Shown: in pieces, positions 17,112 to 23,811 of the stretch
Numbering within the stretch: the first letter of the stretch is position 1
Layout: each line of letters starts with the position of its first letter
NCBI GenBank assembly: GCA_002841315.1
Contig: PHEW01000015.1
Span: 1 to 32,972 of the forward strand
From: Actinobacteria bacterium HGW-Actinobacteria-4
GTDB taxonomy: Bacteria > Actinomycetota > Actinomycetes > Actinomycetales > Demequinaceae
Direction of reading: 5' to 3'
DNA length: 32,972 nt
Made by a program: the position numbers and the translations under genes
Notes under the pieces: generated by a model
Databases searched by the model: none
What the model was told of the DNA's origin: nothing
The model's input: the letters and a program-made list of their open reading frames with translations, nothing else

Positions 17112-17159
17112 AGTGCGCCTGGGCAGATTCGAACTGCCGACACCCGCTTTAGGAGAGCG
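17112..17159 (-). repeat. attL: displaced 3' end of tRNA-Arg(CCU)
   Basis: This 48-bp copy, identical to 26186-26233, runs from the anticodon arm to just past the discriminator base. The sequence beyond 17159 does not continue the tRNA, so this is an attachment-site remnant and not a second tRNA gene. Confidence 0.93.
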
Positions 17160-17183
17160 CGCGACACGTTGGTGGGTGGTTGC

Positions 17184-17256
17184 GGCTATTGGTGAGTATT
17201 CCCAGGTAGCAGGCACTTTGCCTCTTCCGCGCATCGTGAACCGTTGGCTATTGGTG
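17184..17256. repeat. Two direct copies of GGCTATTGGTG beside attL
   Basis: An 11-bp sequence occurs at 17184-17194 and again at 17246-17256, between attL and the arm-type repeats. It could be a binding site for an excision factor or repressor; only the repetition itself is seen. Confidence 0.5.
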
Positions 17257-17262
17257 GACGTT

Positions 17263-17292
17263 TGCGGACTTCTTGCGGACTGTGTGCGGACT
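17263..17292 (+). promoter_or_regulatory. Left arm-type integrase sites, three TGCGGACT repeats
   Basis: TGCGGACT occurs at 17263-17270, 17274-17281 and 17285-17292, spaced 11 bp, about one helical turn. The same octamer with the same spacing occurs near attR. This is the pattern of arm sites bound by the N-terminal domain of phage-type tyrosine integrases. Confidence 0.7.
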
Positions 17293-17402
17293 GGCGCGTG
17301 CTCGCGCCCTCGAGACTTCGGGGGCACGTCAGCCCTCGATGGTGGGCTAGACCCACAAGCACAAGGGGACCGGGAAACGCCCGGCCCACGAATGGAGGCA
17401 TC

Positions 17403-17738
17403 ATGACTACGATCACCGAGACCGTTGCAGAGGCGCTTGCGCGAGCGGCTGACATGGCAAGCCAAGCGAGGGCTCTGCAGGCGGAGGCCCGCGAGATCTA
17501 CGACCGAGCGACGCGAGAGATCATCGCCAACTCATGCCCCGAATGGTGCGCCGGAGGCGAGTGCGCCAGCCAGGGAGACCGGAGCGCGCACGACTGGCAC
17601 TGGAACGGGAAGTCATTCGACCGATTCCACCGGGGCATCCTCGGCGGGCGAGTCGTTGAGCAGATCGAGATACTGAGGCCGGACGGCACGCAGTGGCTCG
17701 CGGACCTACGCAAAGCGCCAAAGGGCGCGACTCTCTAG
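17403..17738 (+). CDS. Small cysteine-rich protein, DUF6907-like
   Basis: A 111-residue protein: an N-terminal helix rich in Ala and Glu (residues 1-40) and then a C-P-E-W-C motif followed by Cys and two His (H-D-W-H). This resembles the CPxWC zinc-site proteins (DUF6907-like) often found in actinobacterial phages and mobile elements; the family name is from memory. It may bind metal, but its function is unknown. GGAGG lies four bases before the ATG at 17403; the frame stays open further upstream, but through the attL arm region, so I reject that extension. It is the first gene inside the left end of the element and is followed by a strong hairpin. Confidence 0.7.
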   Translation: MTTITETVAEALARAADMASQARALQAEAREIYDRATREIIANSCPEWCAGGECASQGDRSAHDWHWNGKSFDRFHRGILGGRVVEQIEILRPDGTQWLADLRKAPKGATL

Positions 17739-17747
17739 CCCCGCCAC

Positions 17748-17783
17748 AACACCCCGCCCCAGTCGTAGCCGGGGCGGGGTGTT
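17748..17783 (+). terminator. Strong GC hairpin after the DUF6907-like gene
   Basis: A perfect 13-bp stem (17748-17760 with 17771-17783) with a 10-base loop starts ten bases after the stop codon. There is no U-run, only GTTGG, so termination is likely but not certain. It may serve both strands because the next gene converges. Confidence 0.6.
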
Positions 17784-17831
17784 GGTCAGCGTTGCATGTC
17801 GTTGTCGCGAGTGGAATGGAACCCGCCAGAG

Positions 17832-18161
17832 TCAGAACTCGTCAATGTCCGGTCGCGCTACCGTCAGCATGCGAGCCAAACTCTGACCCTTGTGCTGTTG
17901 GATCTCGAGTACACCACCACTCGGCTCGCAATGCTCGCACCACCACCCGATCCGCACCGTGTAGCGACGCCCTGAGTCCCGCTCGTTTAGTGCCTCCATC
18001 GACACTGTCGTCGCTTCGTCCTCGCCACGGGCCACCGCGCTCACAGACCGCCCCGAGGCCGTGACGACCTCCACGGTGTCGAAGTGAATCCCACTCGGGT
18101 CCTGGCACCGAGGGCAAACCACGTGCCCATACTCGTCTTCCTCAAGCAATACTCGCGACAT
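17832..18161 (-). CDS. Zinc-ribbon-like small protein of the element
   Basis: A 109-residue protein with two CxxC knuckles, C-P-R-C at 16-19 and C-E-H-C near 75-78, separated by a beta-rich stretch. A C-terminal segment L-E-I-Q-Q-H-K-G-Q-S follows. This layout suggests one zinc ribbon in a small beta-sheet protein. Similar proteins occur in actinobacterial mobile DNA, but I cannot name a family or function. GGGGAG lies five bases before the ATG. It converges with the gene at 17403, sharing the hairpin between them. Confidence 0.65.
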   Translation of the reverse strand: MSRVLLEEDEYGHVVCPRCQDPSGIHFDTVEVVTASGRSVSAVARGEDEATTVSMEALNERDSGRRYTVRIGWWCEHCEPSGGVLEIQQHKGQSLARMLTVARPDIDEF

Positions 18162-18278
18162 TGCGTCTCCCCACGGTTGAGTCGTACTCTTTGGGCTGCG
18201 CTAGTGGCAACTACCTCAACGCTACCCGTGCTGTCACTATCGATCCAGTATCACCGGCACAAGCTACGCGGACCAGGT

Positions 18279-18312
18279 ACGCCCCGCTCTGGCTAGGGCT
18301 GGGGCGGGGCGT
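18279..18312. repeat. GC-rich inverted repeat upstream of the 57-codon gene
   Basis: ACGCCCCGC (18279-18287) pairs with GCGGGGCGT (18304-18312). It lies in the divergent region between two small zinc-protein genes and could be an operator or a terminator for plus-strand transcripts. Confidence 0.5.
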
Positions 18313-18338
18313 TAGGTACTCCCGCTAGAGTCGGAGAC

Positions 18339-18512
18339 ATGAACAACGATGAACCGGTGTGCGAATTCTGCGGCGAGTCGACGAAGCGCAAGCGCAAAGA
18401 TGCCCTGGACGTCGGCACGTGGGGCGGGAACCTCAAGTTGACGGGCGACATGGCCAACTTCTGCGACAACCCAGCGTGCGACTCCTACGGCGAGCAGGTG
18501 GCCACCCGCTAG
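18339..18512 (+). CDS. 57-residue cysteine-rich protein
   Basis: A short frame with C-E-F-C near the N-terminus and F-C-D-N-P-A-C near residue 42, separated by a basic stretch K-R-K-R-K. The four cysteines in CxxC and CxxxxC spacing suggest a zinc ribbon. It has a GGAG before the ATG and a TAGAGT box seven bases before it, and it ends in TAG. The composition is coding-like and the frame ends cleanly. No function is known. It is the third small cysteine-pair protein at this end of the element. Confidence 0.62.
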   Translation: MNNDEPVCEFCGESTKRKRKDALDVGTWGGNLKLTGDMANFCDNPACDSYGEQVATR

Positions 18513-18533
18513 AGGCCGCCTCGCCGGAGGACC

Positions 18534-18550
18534 TGCGCGCGCCGCGCGCA
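18534..18550. repeat. 17-bp near-perfect palindrome TGCGCGCG-C-CGCGCGCA
   Basis: Two eight-base arms around a single central C lie 21 bases after the 57-residue gene's stop codon. It may be a terminator-like or protein-binding site; nothing else supports a role. Confidence 0.45.
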
Positions 18551-18592
18551 ACTATTCGAACGATGACGGCTTCGGCTGGGCGGGGTGTTGCC

Positions 18593-19144
18593 CTAGTGTC
18601 GACGCCTGGCTTCCTTGGTGATGGCGGCGGGACCAACGTCCACATCGCGACGCAGCCTAGCCAGCACGTCACGCTGGATCTGAGCGAATCGCCCCAGATC
18701 GCCAATCGACATGTTCGCGGGATCGCTCGCGACTTCTATGAGGCTTGCAAGTTCTTCGCCGATGGCGGTTGACTCATTCTCAGTCGCGACGATCTGCGAA
18801 CGCCATTTGGCAGCGTCCATCGCACGGATGGCTCGATACAGTTCCACGAGCGCGTCCTCCTTGTGCTGCTTGGCTCCCGGGAGGCTCGCGAGTGACTGCA
18901 CGCCCGAGACGGCCTGCACGTACTCAGCGACAGCCATCATCAATGCGCTGTGAGCTTCTACTCGCGCGCGCCTACGTGACTCTTCTCGCTCATGGCGCCG
19001 GCGGAACACGTCAATTATCGCTGTGGATATGACCGTCAGTGCCACTCCGAAAAGTGCCCACACTGGGCCGGGCAGGCCCACCCACCACTCCTCTGGAGTT
19101 GCCGCAGGAGAGGGCGGGGGCGAGACGAACGTCATCCGAAACAT
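18593..19144 (-). CDS. Single-pass membrane protein with helical cytoplasmic domain, unknown function
   Basis: A 183-residue protein. A short N-terminus rich in Pro is followed by one transmembrane helix (about 28-46, V-W-A-L-F-G-V-A-L-T-V-I-S-T-A-I-I). A strongly basic stop-transfer stretch (R-R-R-H-E-R-E-E-S-R-R-R) and a long helical domain (about 60-180) complete it. The positive-inside rule places the helical domain in the cytoplasm. I recognise no family. It is downstream of the toxin-antitoxin pair on the same strand, so it may be cargo of the element, for example an exclusion or defence protein, but that is only a thought. Methionine 4 is an alternative start. Confidence 0.6.
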   Translation of the reverse strand: MFRMTFVSPPPSPAATPEEWWVGLPGPVWALFGVALTVISTAIIDVFRRRHEREESRRRARVEAHSALMMAVAEYVQAVSGVQSLASLPGAKQHKEDALVELYRAIRAMDAAKWRSQIVATENESTAIGEELASLIEVASDPANMSIGDLGRFAQIQRDVLARLRRDVDVGPAAITKEARRRH

Positions 19145-19207
19145 GCCCTGACCTTAGCGAACTCAAGTCGCTCTGGCTACGCCTGGAGTTTGGGCTCGCG
19201 GGCGCGG

Positions 19208-19393
19208 TTAGCGACCGTGCTCAAGGCGCTGCCGCGCGAGTTCATGCGCTCGAGCTTTTCCAACCTTTAGCCCGATGTCTGCAGCTTGCTCCGGCTTGCC
19301 CTGCTCAAAACGAGCCTCGAGCGCTGCCGCCATACCGGCGCGCAACGCTTCGGACCACTCTTCGTCCGTCAGTTCAATTGTTATGTCGGCCAT
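19208..19393 (-). CDS. 61-residue helical protein of unknown function
   Basis: A short, charged protein opening with a beta strand and M-A-D-I-T-I-E-L-T-D-E-E-W, followed by two Ala-rich helices. Such an opening is common in small antitoxin-like or regulatory proteins of mobile DNA, but no family is recognised. GAGGAA lies four bases before the ATG. It sits between the toxin gene and the membrane-protein gene on the same strand. Confidence 0.55.
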   Translation of the reverse strand: MADITIELTDEEWSEALRAGMAAALEARFEQGKPEQAADIGLKVGKARAHELARQRLEHGR

Positions 19394-19425
19394 GATTCCT
19401 CTTTCTCTCCGGGCGATTTCCCCCG

Positions 19426-19854
19426 CTACCAGTACGGACTAGGCGGATCCTTGCGTGGGTCTGAGATCTCGAACCTTGTCCCTTTGGCGATCCCAACGAT
19501 ACGTGCTACCCGTTGCCGGGGTTCATGCCCTAATTGAGTTATGAGACCTCGGACGCCGGCACTGATCGCGCCGGACGCCAATGCAAGGCCCTCGAGTCCG
19601 TCTCTCGGTATTGCATAGGTCACGTGGTGCATCTTGCTCTGCCGGATGGCCTTGCACTCTTCCGGGTCGTTGTATTGGTTCACGTCGTTCGTTATGAACG
19701 TGTCGTACTTGTCCTTCGCGTCCATAAGCAAAGCGCGATCAGGCTTTCCAGACCATCCGACCTCCGCAACGTGAGCTACGTCGTGCTCGACGAGCAAGTG
19801 CCGGATCAGGTGCACAAGGGGGACCGGCACGTTCTCGTCGAGCAGGATGCGCAT
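19426..19854 (-). CDS. PIN-like toxin, VapC45/DUF5615 type
   Basis: A 142-residue protein starting M-R-I-L-L-D-E-N-V-P, the hallmark of the DUF5615/VapC45 PIN-like family. Acidic residues D6-E7 and the later T-F-I-T-N-D segment (near residue 56) are candidates for the metal-binding nuclease centre. PIN toxins cut RNA. Two bases separate its ATG from the stop of the upstream DUF433-type gene, the usual order for this antitoxin-toxin pair (Rv2018-Rv2019 in M. tuberculosis, named VapBC45). Whether it is active cannot be told. The pair may stabilise the element or act in abortive infection. Confidence 0.75.
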   Translation of the reverse strand: MRILLDENVPVPLVHLIRHLLVEHDVAHVAEVGWSGKPDRALLMDAKDKYDTFITNDVNQYNDPEECKAIRQSKMHHVTYAIPRDGLEGLALASGAISAGVRGLITQLGHEPRQRVARIVGIAKGTRFEISDPRKDPPSPYW

Positions 19855-19856
19855 CG

Positions 19857-20567
19857 CTAGGCCGCCTCATTTGCTTCTATGAGGTCTGCAAACCTAACTG
19901 CTCCGAGAATACCTTCGGAGGTCGCGGATGGATAAAGGGCCCGGACTTCAGCCTCACCTAGACCATCTCTCACGAGCGAGGACACGGCATTGAACGGGAG
20001 GCGCGTCCCAGCTAGGACAGGGAATCCCCCGCGGACATGCATGTCAATTGAGAGGCCGGGGGCGGGTGTCGCGAGGTCGGGCACCAGTCGGCCTGAGTCC
20101 GTCTTGAACTCTTGGAAGATCTCTTCCATCACGACCTTGATGCCCGGCTGACCGGGTTTCTCGACAACATCAATGAACTCGCCATCGTCAGCAATCCATA
20201 CGATCGACTTTCCGCCCGAGTATGCCCTGAGGTTTTGCCCGCTGAGATGGGTCTCGGGGTACTCTTCACGCAGATAGCTCACAGCGCGACGGATCTTCTG
20301 AAGGCTGGTGCTGTGACGAAGTCTCACGAAACCTCGGAGCGCTACAACGTCTTCGAACGAGTAGAGGTATGGCGTCGAGGACCGGTGTGCCGGCTTGAGA
20401 AGGGCGCCGGCGGCGGTCAACTCAGAGCGCCAGTTCGCCAGTTGCCCAATGCTCGCCCCGGTTAGCACGCTTGTCATGCGAGTGTCGTACACGCGTGCCC
20501 CCTTCGACTGGTGTGCGGCTATCCTACGCGCCCGGGAGCGCGTCGCGTCATATTGACTATCGGTCAT
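19857..20567 (-). CDS. VapB45-like antitoxin with HTH and DUF433 domains
   Basis: A 236-residue two-domain protein. The N-terminal half has a MerR-like fold: V-L-T-G-A-S-I-G-Q-L-A-N-W-R (about 34-48) and Y-S-F-E-D-V-V-A-L-R (about 69-78). The C-terminal part matches DUF433 (G-G-F-P-V-L-A-G-T-R-L-P, about 180-191, then E-A-E-V-R-A-L-Y-P). The DNA-binding half probably represses the operon and the DUF433 half binds the toxin, as in VapB45. AGGAAGG lies seven bases before the ATG at 20567, supporting that start over methionine 31. The toxin gene follows after two bases. Confidence 0.75.
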   Translation of the reverse strand: MTDSQYDATRSRARRIAAHQSKGARVYDTRMTSVLTGASIGQLANWRSELTAAGALLKPAHRSSTPYLYSFEDVVALRGFVRLRHSTSLQKIRRAVSYLREEYPETHLSGQNLRAYSGGKSIVWIADDGEFIDVVEKPGQPGIKVVMEEIFQEFKTDSGRLVPDLATPAPGLSIDMHVRGGFPVLAGTRLPFNAVSSLVRDGLGEAEVRALYPSATSEGILGAVRFADLIEANEAA

Positions 20568-20846
20568 TCGGGCACCTTCCTAAACGCGTGCACGGTGGCG
20601 GCTCCGCGCCATTTGCGCCTCTCGCACCGCTGCCGGCAGCAGCGCCCACCAACCGTTTGGGTAGCCAAGGTGCTCCTCGCTCCACCACTTGCCTGCGGTT
20701 GACTAGCGGTCCTCGCCACTCGTCGGTCCGACGTTTTGACCCTTCGCACCTATCGCGCTGCTCCCCGGCGGGTTTGGCGGCACCCTTGAGGGGGCCACCG
20801 CCCCGGGGTCTCGCTATTGGCCGTGAGCAGCGCGGAGTGCCGTGGC
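20568..20846. other. 279-base gap with a possible decayed coding remnant
   Basis: No complete gene is seen. On the minus strand one frame without a start codon contains G-P-L-K-G-A-A-K-P-A-G-E-Q-R, and another contains W-W-S-E-E-H-L-G-Y-P-N-G-W-W-A-L-L, both protein-like and both lacking a start. They might be pieces of one broken gene. A 12-base palindrome GCTGCCGGCAGC lies at 20629-20640. The promoter of the antitoxin gene should also be here. Confidence 0.3.
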
Positions 20847-21554
20847 CTACTCTTCGCCCTTGACGTGCTCCGCGCGGAACGCAGCAACCTCTTGCTCTTC
20901 CGCCTTGAATGCGTCGAGCACGCCCAGTTGCTTTTGGATCGCCCCACGAGCCGCCACCACTTCGGCCGGAACGCCTGCGTCTGGCATGAAGTCGCTCAAC
21001 TCGCCGCCGTACAGGTGCGCCCTACCGAGCAGGGTGCGGAGCCGCCACGCGGCGGACCACTCGTGCCACGTGCCGTCGATGGAAGCAACCGCAGTCCTGA
21101 TCTTGACGGCCGCTTGCTCCATTTCCTGCTCGAGCGCTTCGAACACCCCGGGCGCCGCTTCGCAGATGAGTGCCGCGAGGGTGTAGCCCTGCTGCGTGGC
21201 TGCGTGCTCGGCGTCAAGAGCGAGCTTGTCGTGGGCTTGCGCGGTGGCGAGTAGTTCGCGCTCGGGGTCGATCACGCTGCCCGTTTCCTCACCTGCTGCG
21301 ATGGCCTTGGCGATGGTCTGCCTGTACTCGTCCGATGCGGCGGGGATCGCAGTACGGGCCGCGGTGGCCTTGTCCATGTGTGAGCGCCGCGCTTCGTCGA
21401 GCTTCACGTAGGCGTCGTACGCCGCGAGCAGTTCCTTGTTGCCCTTGAACAGTGAGCGCGGGGGTAGCGGTGCGCCGACTCTGATTGAGGGCAGACGGTG
21501 GCGACCACCGCGTGACAGGTAGACGAGTGGTGCTCGTGTGCGTGAAGCGTTCAT
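20847..21554 (-). CDS. Hypothetical helical protein, last gene of the element's minus operon
   Basis: A 235-residue protein. A basic, Pro/Gly-containing N-terminus (1-35) is followed by a long, mostly helical, Ala/Glu-rich region to the end. No membrane segment or active-site motif is seen. Its ATG overlaps the stop of the preceding gene (ATGA), so it belongs to the chain beginning with the Xis-like gene. Long charged helices could suit a scaffold or virion-associated protein, but this is inference. I do not recognise the family. Confidence 0.65.
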   Translation of the reverse strand: MNASRTRAPLVYLSRGGRHRLPSIRVGAPLPPRSLFKGNKELLAAYDAYVKLDEARRSHMDKATAARTAIPAASDEYRQTIAKAIAAGEETGSVIDPERELLATAQAHDKLALDAEHAATQQGYTLAALICEAAPGVFEALEQEMEQAAVKIRTAVASIDGTWHEWSAAWRLRTLLGRAHLYGGELSDFMPDAGVPAEVVAARGAIQKQLGVLDAFKAEEQEVAAFRAEHVKGEE

Positions 21555-21805
21555 GATTGGTGCTCCTTCTTGTAGTTGATTCGCCCCTGGTGGGCAGCGG
21601 CGATGATGAGGTCGTACTCCTCGAGTCGGTTGAGCTGCTCCACGTCGGCCGCGGTGATCATGCCCGCTTTGGCCTTACGAATGACGTCCGCGCCGGAAGT
21701 GTCCATTCCAAGGAGCACGTTGAGCCTGCCTTCTCGCTTGGCCTGAACGATCTGTTCAGAATCCATGGATTCGAGGTCTCCTTGAGTGAGCTGTTGATCT
21801 GTCAT
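21551..21805 (-). CDS. 84-residue phage-type protein of unknown function
   Basis: A small acidic protein with the pattern D-L-E-S-M-D-S-E-Q-I-V-Q-A-K-R-E-G-R-L-N-V-L-L-G near its N-terminus. I have seen this kind of pattern in short proteins of actinobacterial phages and plasmids. It is helical and has no catalytic motif. The longer frame to 21874 is rejected because AAAGGA lies nine bases before the ATG at 21805. Both ends overlap neighbours through ATGA, indicating coupled translation. Confidence 0.65.
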   Translation of the reverse strand: MTDQQLTQGDLESMDSEQIVQAKREGRLNVLLGMDTSGADVIRKAKAGMITAADVEQLNRLEEYDLIIAAAHQGRINYKKEHQS

Positions 21806-21933
21806 GCGAGGTCCTTTCTCTGGGTTCGTGCGTTGGTCTGAACCGGCTTGACGGGGCGACTGTCGCGCTTGCACCGCCGCCGGAAGCGTTCCTTGCGTCG
21901 CCGTGTTGGCCAGTTGGCCGCGCGGGTTGGCAT
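21802..21933 (-). CDS. 43-residue highly basic protein
   Basis: A short frame packed with Arg and Lys (for example R-R-R-K-E-R-F-R-R-R) and few acidic residues, likely a nucleic-acid-binding peptide. It starts four bases after the stop of the tail-fibre-like gene with AGGTGA before the ATG. It ends by ATGA overlap with the next gene. The two junctions are the main evidence that it is real; its small size keeps confidence moderate. Confidence 0.5.
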   Translation of the reverse strand: MPTRAANWPTRRRKERFRRRCKRDSRPVKPVQTNARTQRKDLA

Positions 21934-21937
21934 CAGG

Positions 21938-22525
21938 TCACCTGGAGAAGATCGCGATGGCGGACACGTTGCCGGTGTCCTTGGTGACGGCGTTTCCGTT
22001 CTGAGTGCGAACCATGAGCGCTACCTCAATTGAGAGAGCACCAACACCCTCTACTCCCGCGAGTTCAACTAGGCCGTCATCGGAAAGTAGGTTTGTCGCT
22101 CGCGGGTACGCCCACTCTCCAGCGCCGAACTGGCGAGCATCTGAGGTGCCGCTGCCTCCGTTGAGACGGCCCGCTGATGCGCCGTAGACCCACACTCCAG
22201 CGGAGGCTATGAACACGTCGGGCGTCGCCCCGTCGTTGCGGGCGGTCGCTGCGGTGTAGGCGATCACCGACACCTTGTCATAGCCCTCCGGCACCGCTAT
22301 GAACTCGCTGAAGCTGGTTTGCAGTGAACTTGTCACCGTGCCGCTGAACGGGTTCTCGAAGTTGTTGCACTCCCCAAGTTGCGTGATTTGCCGCACCAGG
22401 TGGACCGTTGATCTCGACATCTCTGCAAACGTCTCGCGCATAGATTGCTTCATCGCCTCGAGCTCGCGAATGATGTAGTCGCCGTCGTTCGGGGTAGCGA
22501 ACCCTGGGACTCCACTGTGTGCCAT
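21938..22525 (-). CDS. Tail-fibre-like or other structural phage protein
   Basis: A 195-residue protein with an N-terminal helical part (about 15-50, E-L-E-A-M-K-Q-S-M-R-E-T-F) and then a Gly/Ser/Thr-rich beta domain (about 58-195). The beta domain includes V-P-E-G-Y-D-K-V-S-V-I-A-Y-T-A. A coiled segment followed by a beta-sandwich is the common layout of minor tail, fibre and receptor-binding proteins of actinophages. I recognise the style and not the exact family. AAAGGA lies seven bases before the ATG. No other tail or capsid gene is present, so it could modify a helper phage's virion; it could also be a non-viral surface protein, though no signal peptide is seen. Confidence 0.55.
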   Translation of the reverse strand: MAHSGVPGFATPNDGDYIIRELEAMKQSMRETFAEMSRSTVHLVRQITQLGECNNFENPFSGTVTSSLQTSFSEFIAVPEGYDKVSVIAYTAATARNDGATPDVFIASAGVWVYGASAGRLNGGSGTSDARQFGAGEWAYPRATNLLSDDGLVELAGVEGVGALSIEVALMVRTQNGNAVTKDTGNVSAIAIFSR

Positions 22526-22591
22526 GTCAGTTCCTTTCGTCGTGCGCTGCGGCCAGCGGTGCCGGCCTGTGAGTCGGTTGAGCGTTGTAGT

Positions 22592-22741
22592 TCACTTCGC
22601 GGACCTCCGCAGCTCGACACAGCCGCAGCCTGCGCACCGAGCGATGGCAACACCACGCAGCGAGCGCGAGGGGGTTACGTTCCAGCCCGGACGAGGGCAC
22701 GTTGGGCGGTGGTCCGCTTCGGGGCGCTGGGTGGTGGTCAT
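22592..22741 (-). CDS. 49-residue cysteine-rich protein
   Basis: A short frame with Cys at residue 15 and a C-A-G-C-G-C cluster at 36-41, suggesting a small zinc-binding protein. Its ATG overlaps the stop of the ATPase gene as ATGA, a coupling used throughout this operon. Sixty-six bases separate it from the next gene; they contain a further 22-codon GTG frame (22527-22595) of doubtful reality. Confidence 0.5.
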   Translation of the reverse strand: MTTTQRPEADHRPTCPRPGWNVTPSRSLRGVAIARCAGCGCVELRRSAK

Positions 22742-23811
22742 GGCTGCTCACCCCATAGGTGGGTGTCACGAGCGTCACTACTGTCACGTTCACTTGTGAC
22801 GCTCTCGGGAGACGTGACACTTGTGACGCTTGTTACAGGTACATAGACGCCCCGCGCCGATTGCTCGATACGACCCGCATCCCTTGCTCGCTTGAGGTAC
22901 TGCCGCGCAGTCGAGTCAGGCAAGCTGAGCGCCGCCGCGACGGTGTTAGCACGCACGCCCTCGGGGTAGGCGTAGACGAACTCGATCACCTCTGCGGCCT
23001 TGTCACCGAGCCCAGCCGTGGCCTTGAGGCTCTGCGCGCGGCTTGCAGCCTCGGCGAGTGCGTTACCGTCGAGCGTCCATGAGCCCGTGAGCGCATCGAA
23101 CGTGAGCGCGTACTCGGACTCTTCGACATCGCGTCCGGTGACGTGGAGGATCGCGCTAGTCTCGCCGCGACCCCTACGTAGTACCACGGTGGTGTCCGCG
23201 GCTCCGGTGAAGCCGGTAGATCCACTCACGGTGTCAAAGGCATCCTCGGCTCCCATCTTGCGCGTATGAGTCACCGCCACCACGGCAACGGCGTGCTTGT
23301 CCGCTAGGCGCTTGAGTTGGCCGATGGTTCGATAGTCGCTGTCGTAGCGATCAGTCGATGGGCCCTGAGGAGGGCGAACCTTGCCAAGCACGTCGATGAT
23401 GACAAGACGCGCGCCGGGGTGTTCCTCTAGCCAGCCATCAAGTAACTCGATGGCGCGAGGCATCTCGGGAAGCCCGGTGATGATGTTGAGCCTCGCCGGG
23501 CCGTGTTCGCCTTTGAGCATCTTGACGAGTCGGGACTTGAGCCGCCGCGGGGTGTCCTCGAGCGCCGCGTAGAGTACGTCGCCGCCTGTGGTGTCAATCT
23601 TGCCTAGCGACGGGTGCCCGTTTGCGACGGCGATAGCGACGCCGAGCACGAGCCAGGACTTGCCGATCTTCGGAGCGCCGGCAAGGACCGTGAGGCCCTC
23701 GGCGATGATTCCGGGCACCGCCCAGCGTGGCTCGGGAAAGTGGGTGATGACGAGCTGATCTGCCGTATAGAAGGCATTGTGCTCGCGCGTGAGTGTCTCA
23801 AGGTCGCTCAC
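22738..23811 (-). CDS. RepA-like AAA ATPase (AAA_25), replication protein candidate
   Basis: A 357-residue protein with a RecA-like ATPase core: Walker A G-A-P-K-I-G-K-S (45-52), Walker B L-V-I-I-D-V-L (about 137-143) and V-V-A-V-T-H-T-R downstream. This is the RepA/KaiC-like helicase group common in plasmids, phages and satellites. The C-terminal part (about 285-325) looks like a winged helix (V-R-A-N-T-V-A-A-A-L-S-L-P-D-S-T-A-R-Q-Y-L). It probably acts as a helicase or loader for copying the element after excision. I use GTG at 23811 because it overlaps the stop of the preceding gene (GTGA); the frame is open to 23916, but that part looks random. Confidence 0.82.
   Translation of the reverse strand: MSDLETLTREHNAFYTADQLVITHFPEPRWAVPGIIAEGLTVLAGAPKIGKSWLVLGVAIAVANGHPSLGKIDTTGGDVLYAALEDTPRRLKSRLVKMLKGEHGPARLNIITGLPEMPRAIELLDGWLEEHPGARLVIIDVLGKVRPPQGPSTDRYDSDYRTIGQLKRLADKHAVAVVAVTHTRKMGAEDAFDTVSGSTGFTGAADTTVVLRRGRGETSAILHVTGRDVEESEYALTFDALTGSWTLDGNALAEAASRAQSLKATAGLGDKAAEVIEFVYAYPEGVRANTVAAALSLPDSTARQYLKRARDAGRIEQSARGVYVPVTSVTSVTSPESVTSERDSSDARDTHLWGEQP

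Noticed and set aside
17112..17159. A second tRNA-Arg gene at the left end
   Set aside because: Only the 3' half is present; the bases beyond 17159 do not complete the anticodon stem, D arm or acceptor stem. It is the attL copy.
17244..17402. 5' extension of the DUF6907-like gene
   Set aside because: It would translate the integrase arm repeats; the GGAGG before 17403 and the coding-like composition start only there.
20564..20749. 61-codon minus-strand frame ending with an ATGA overlap on the antitoxin start
   Set aside because: Its composition (Arg/Cys/Gln/Ser-rich) is not protein-like and a competing frame looks better; the overlap is probably chance.
22445..22846. 133-codon plus-strand frame opposite the minus operon
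   Set aside because: Low-complexity product typical of an antisense frame in high-GC DNA; it crosses three coupled minus-strand genes.
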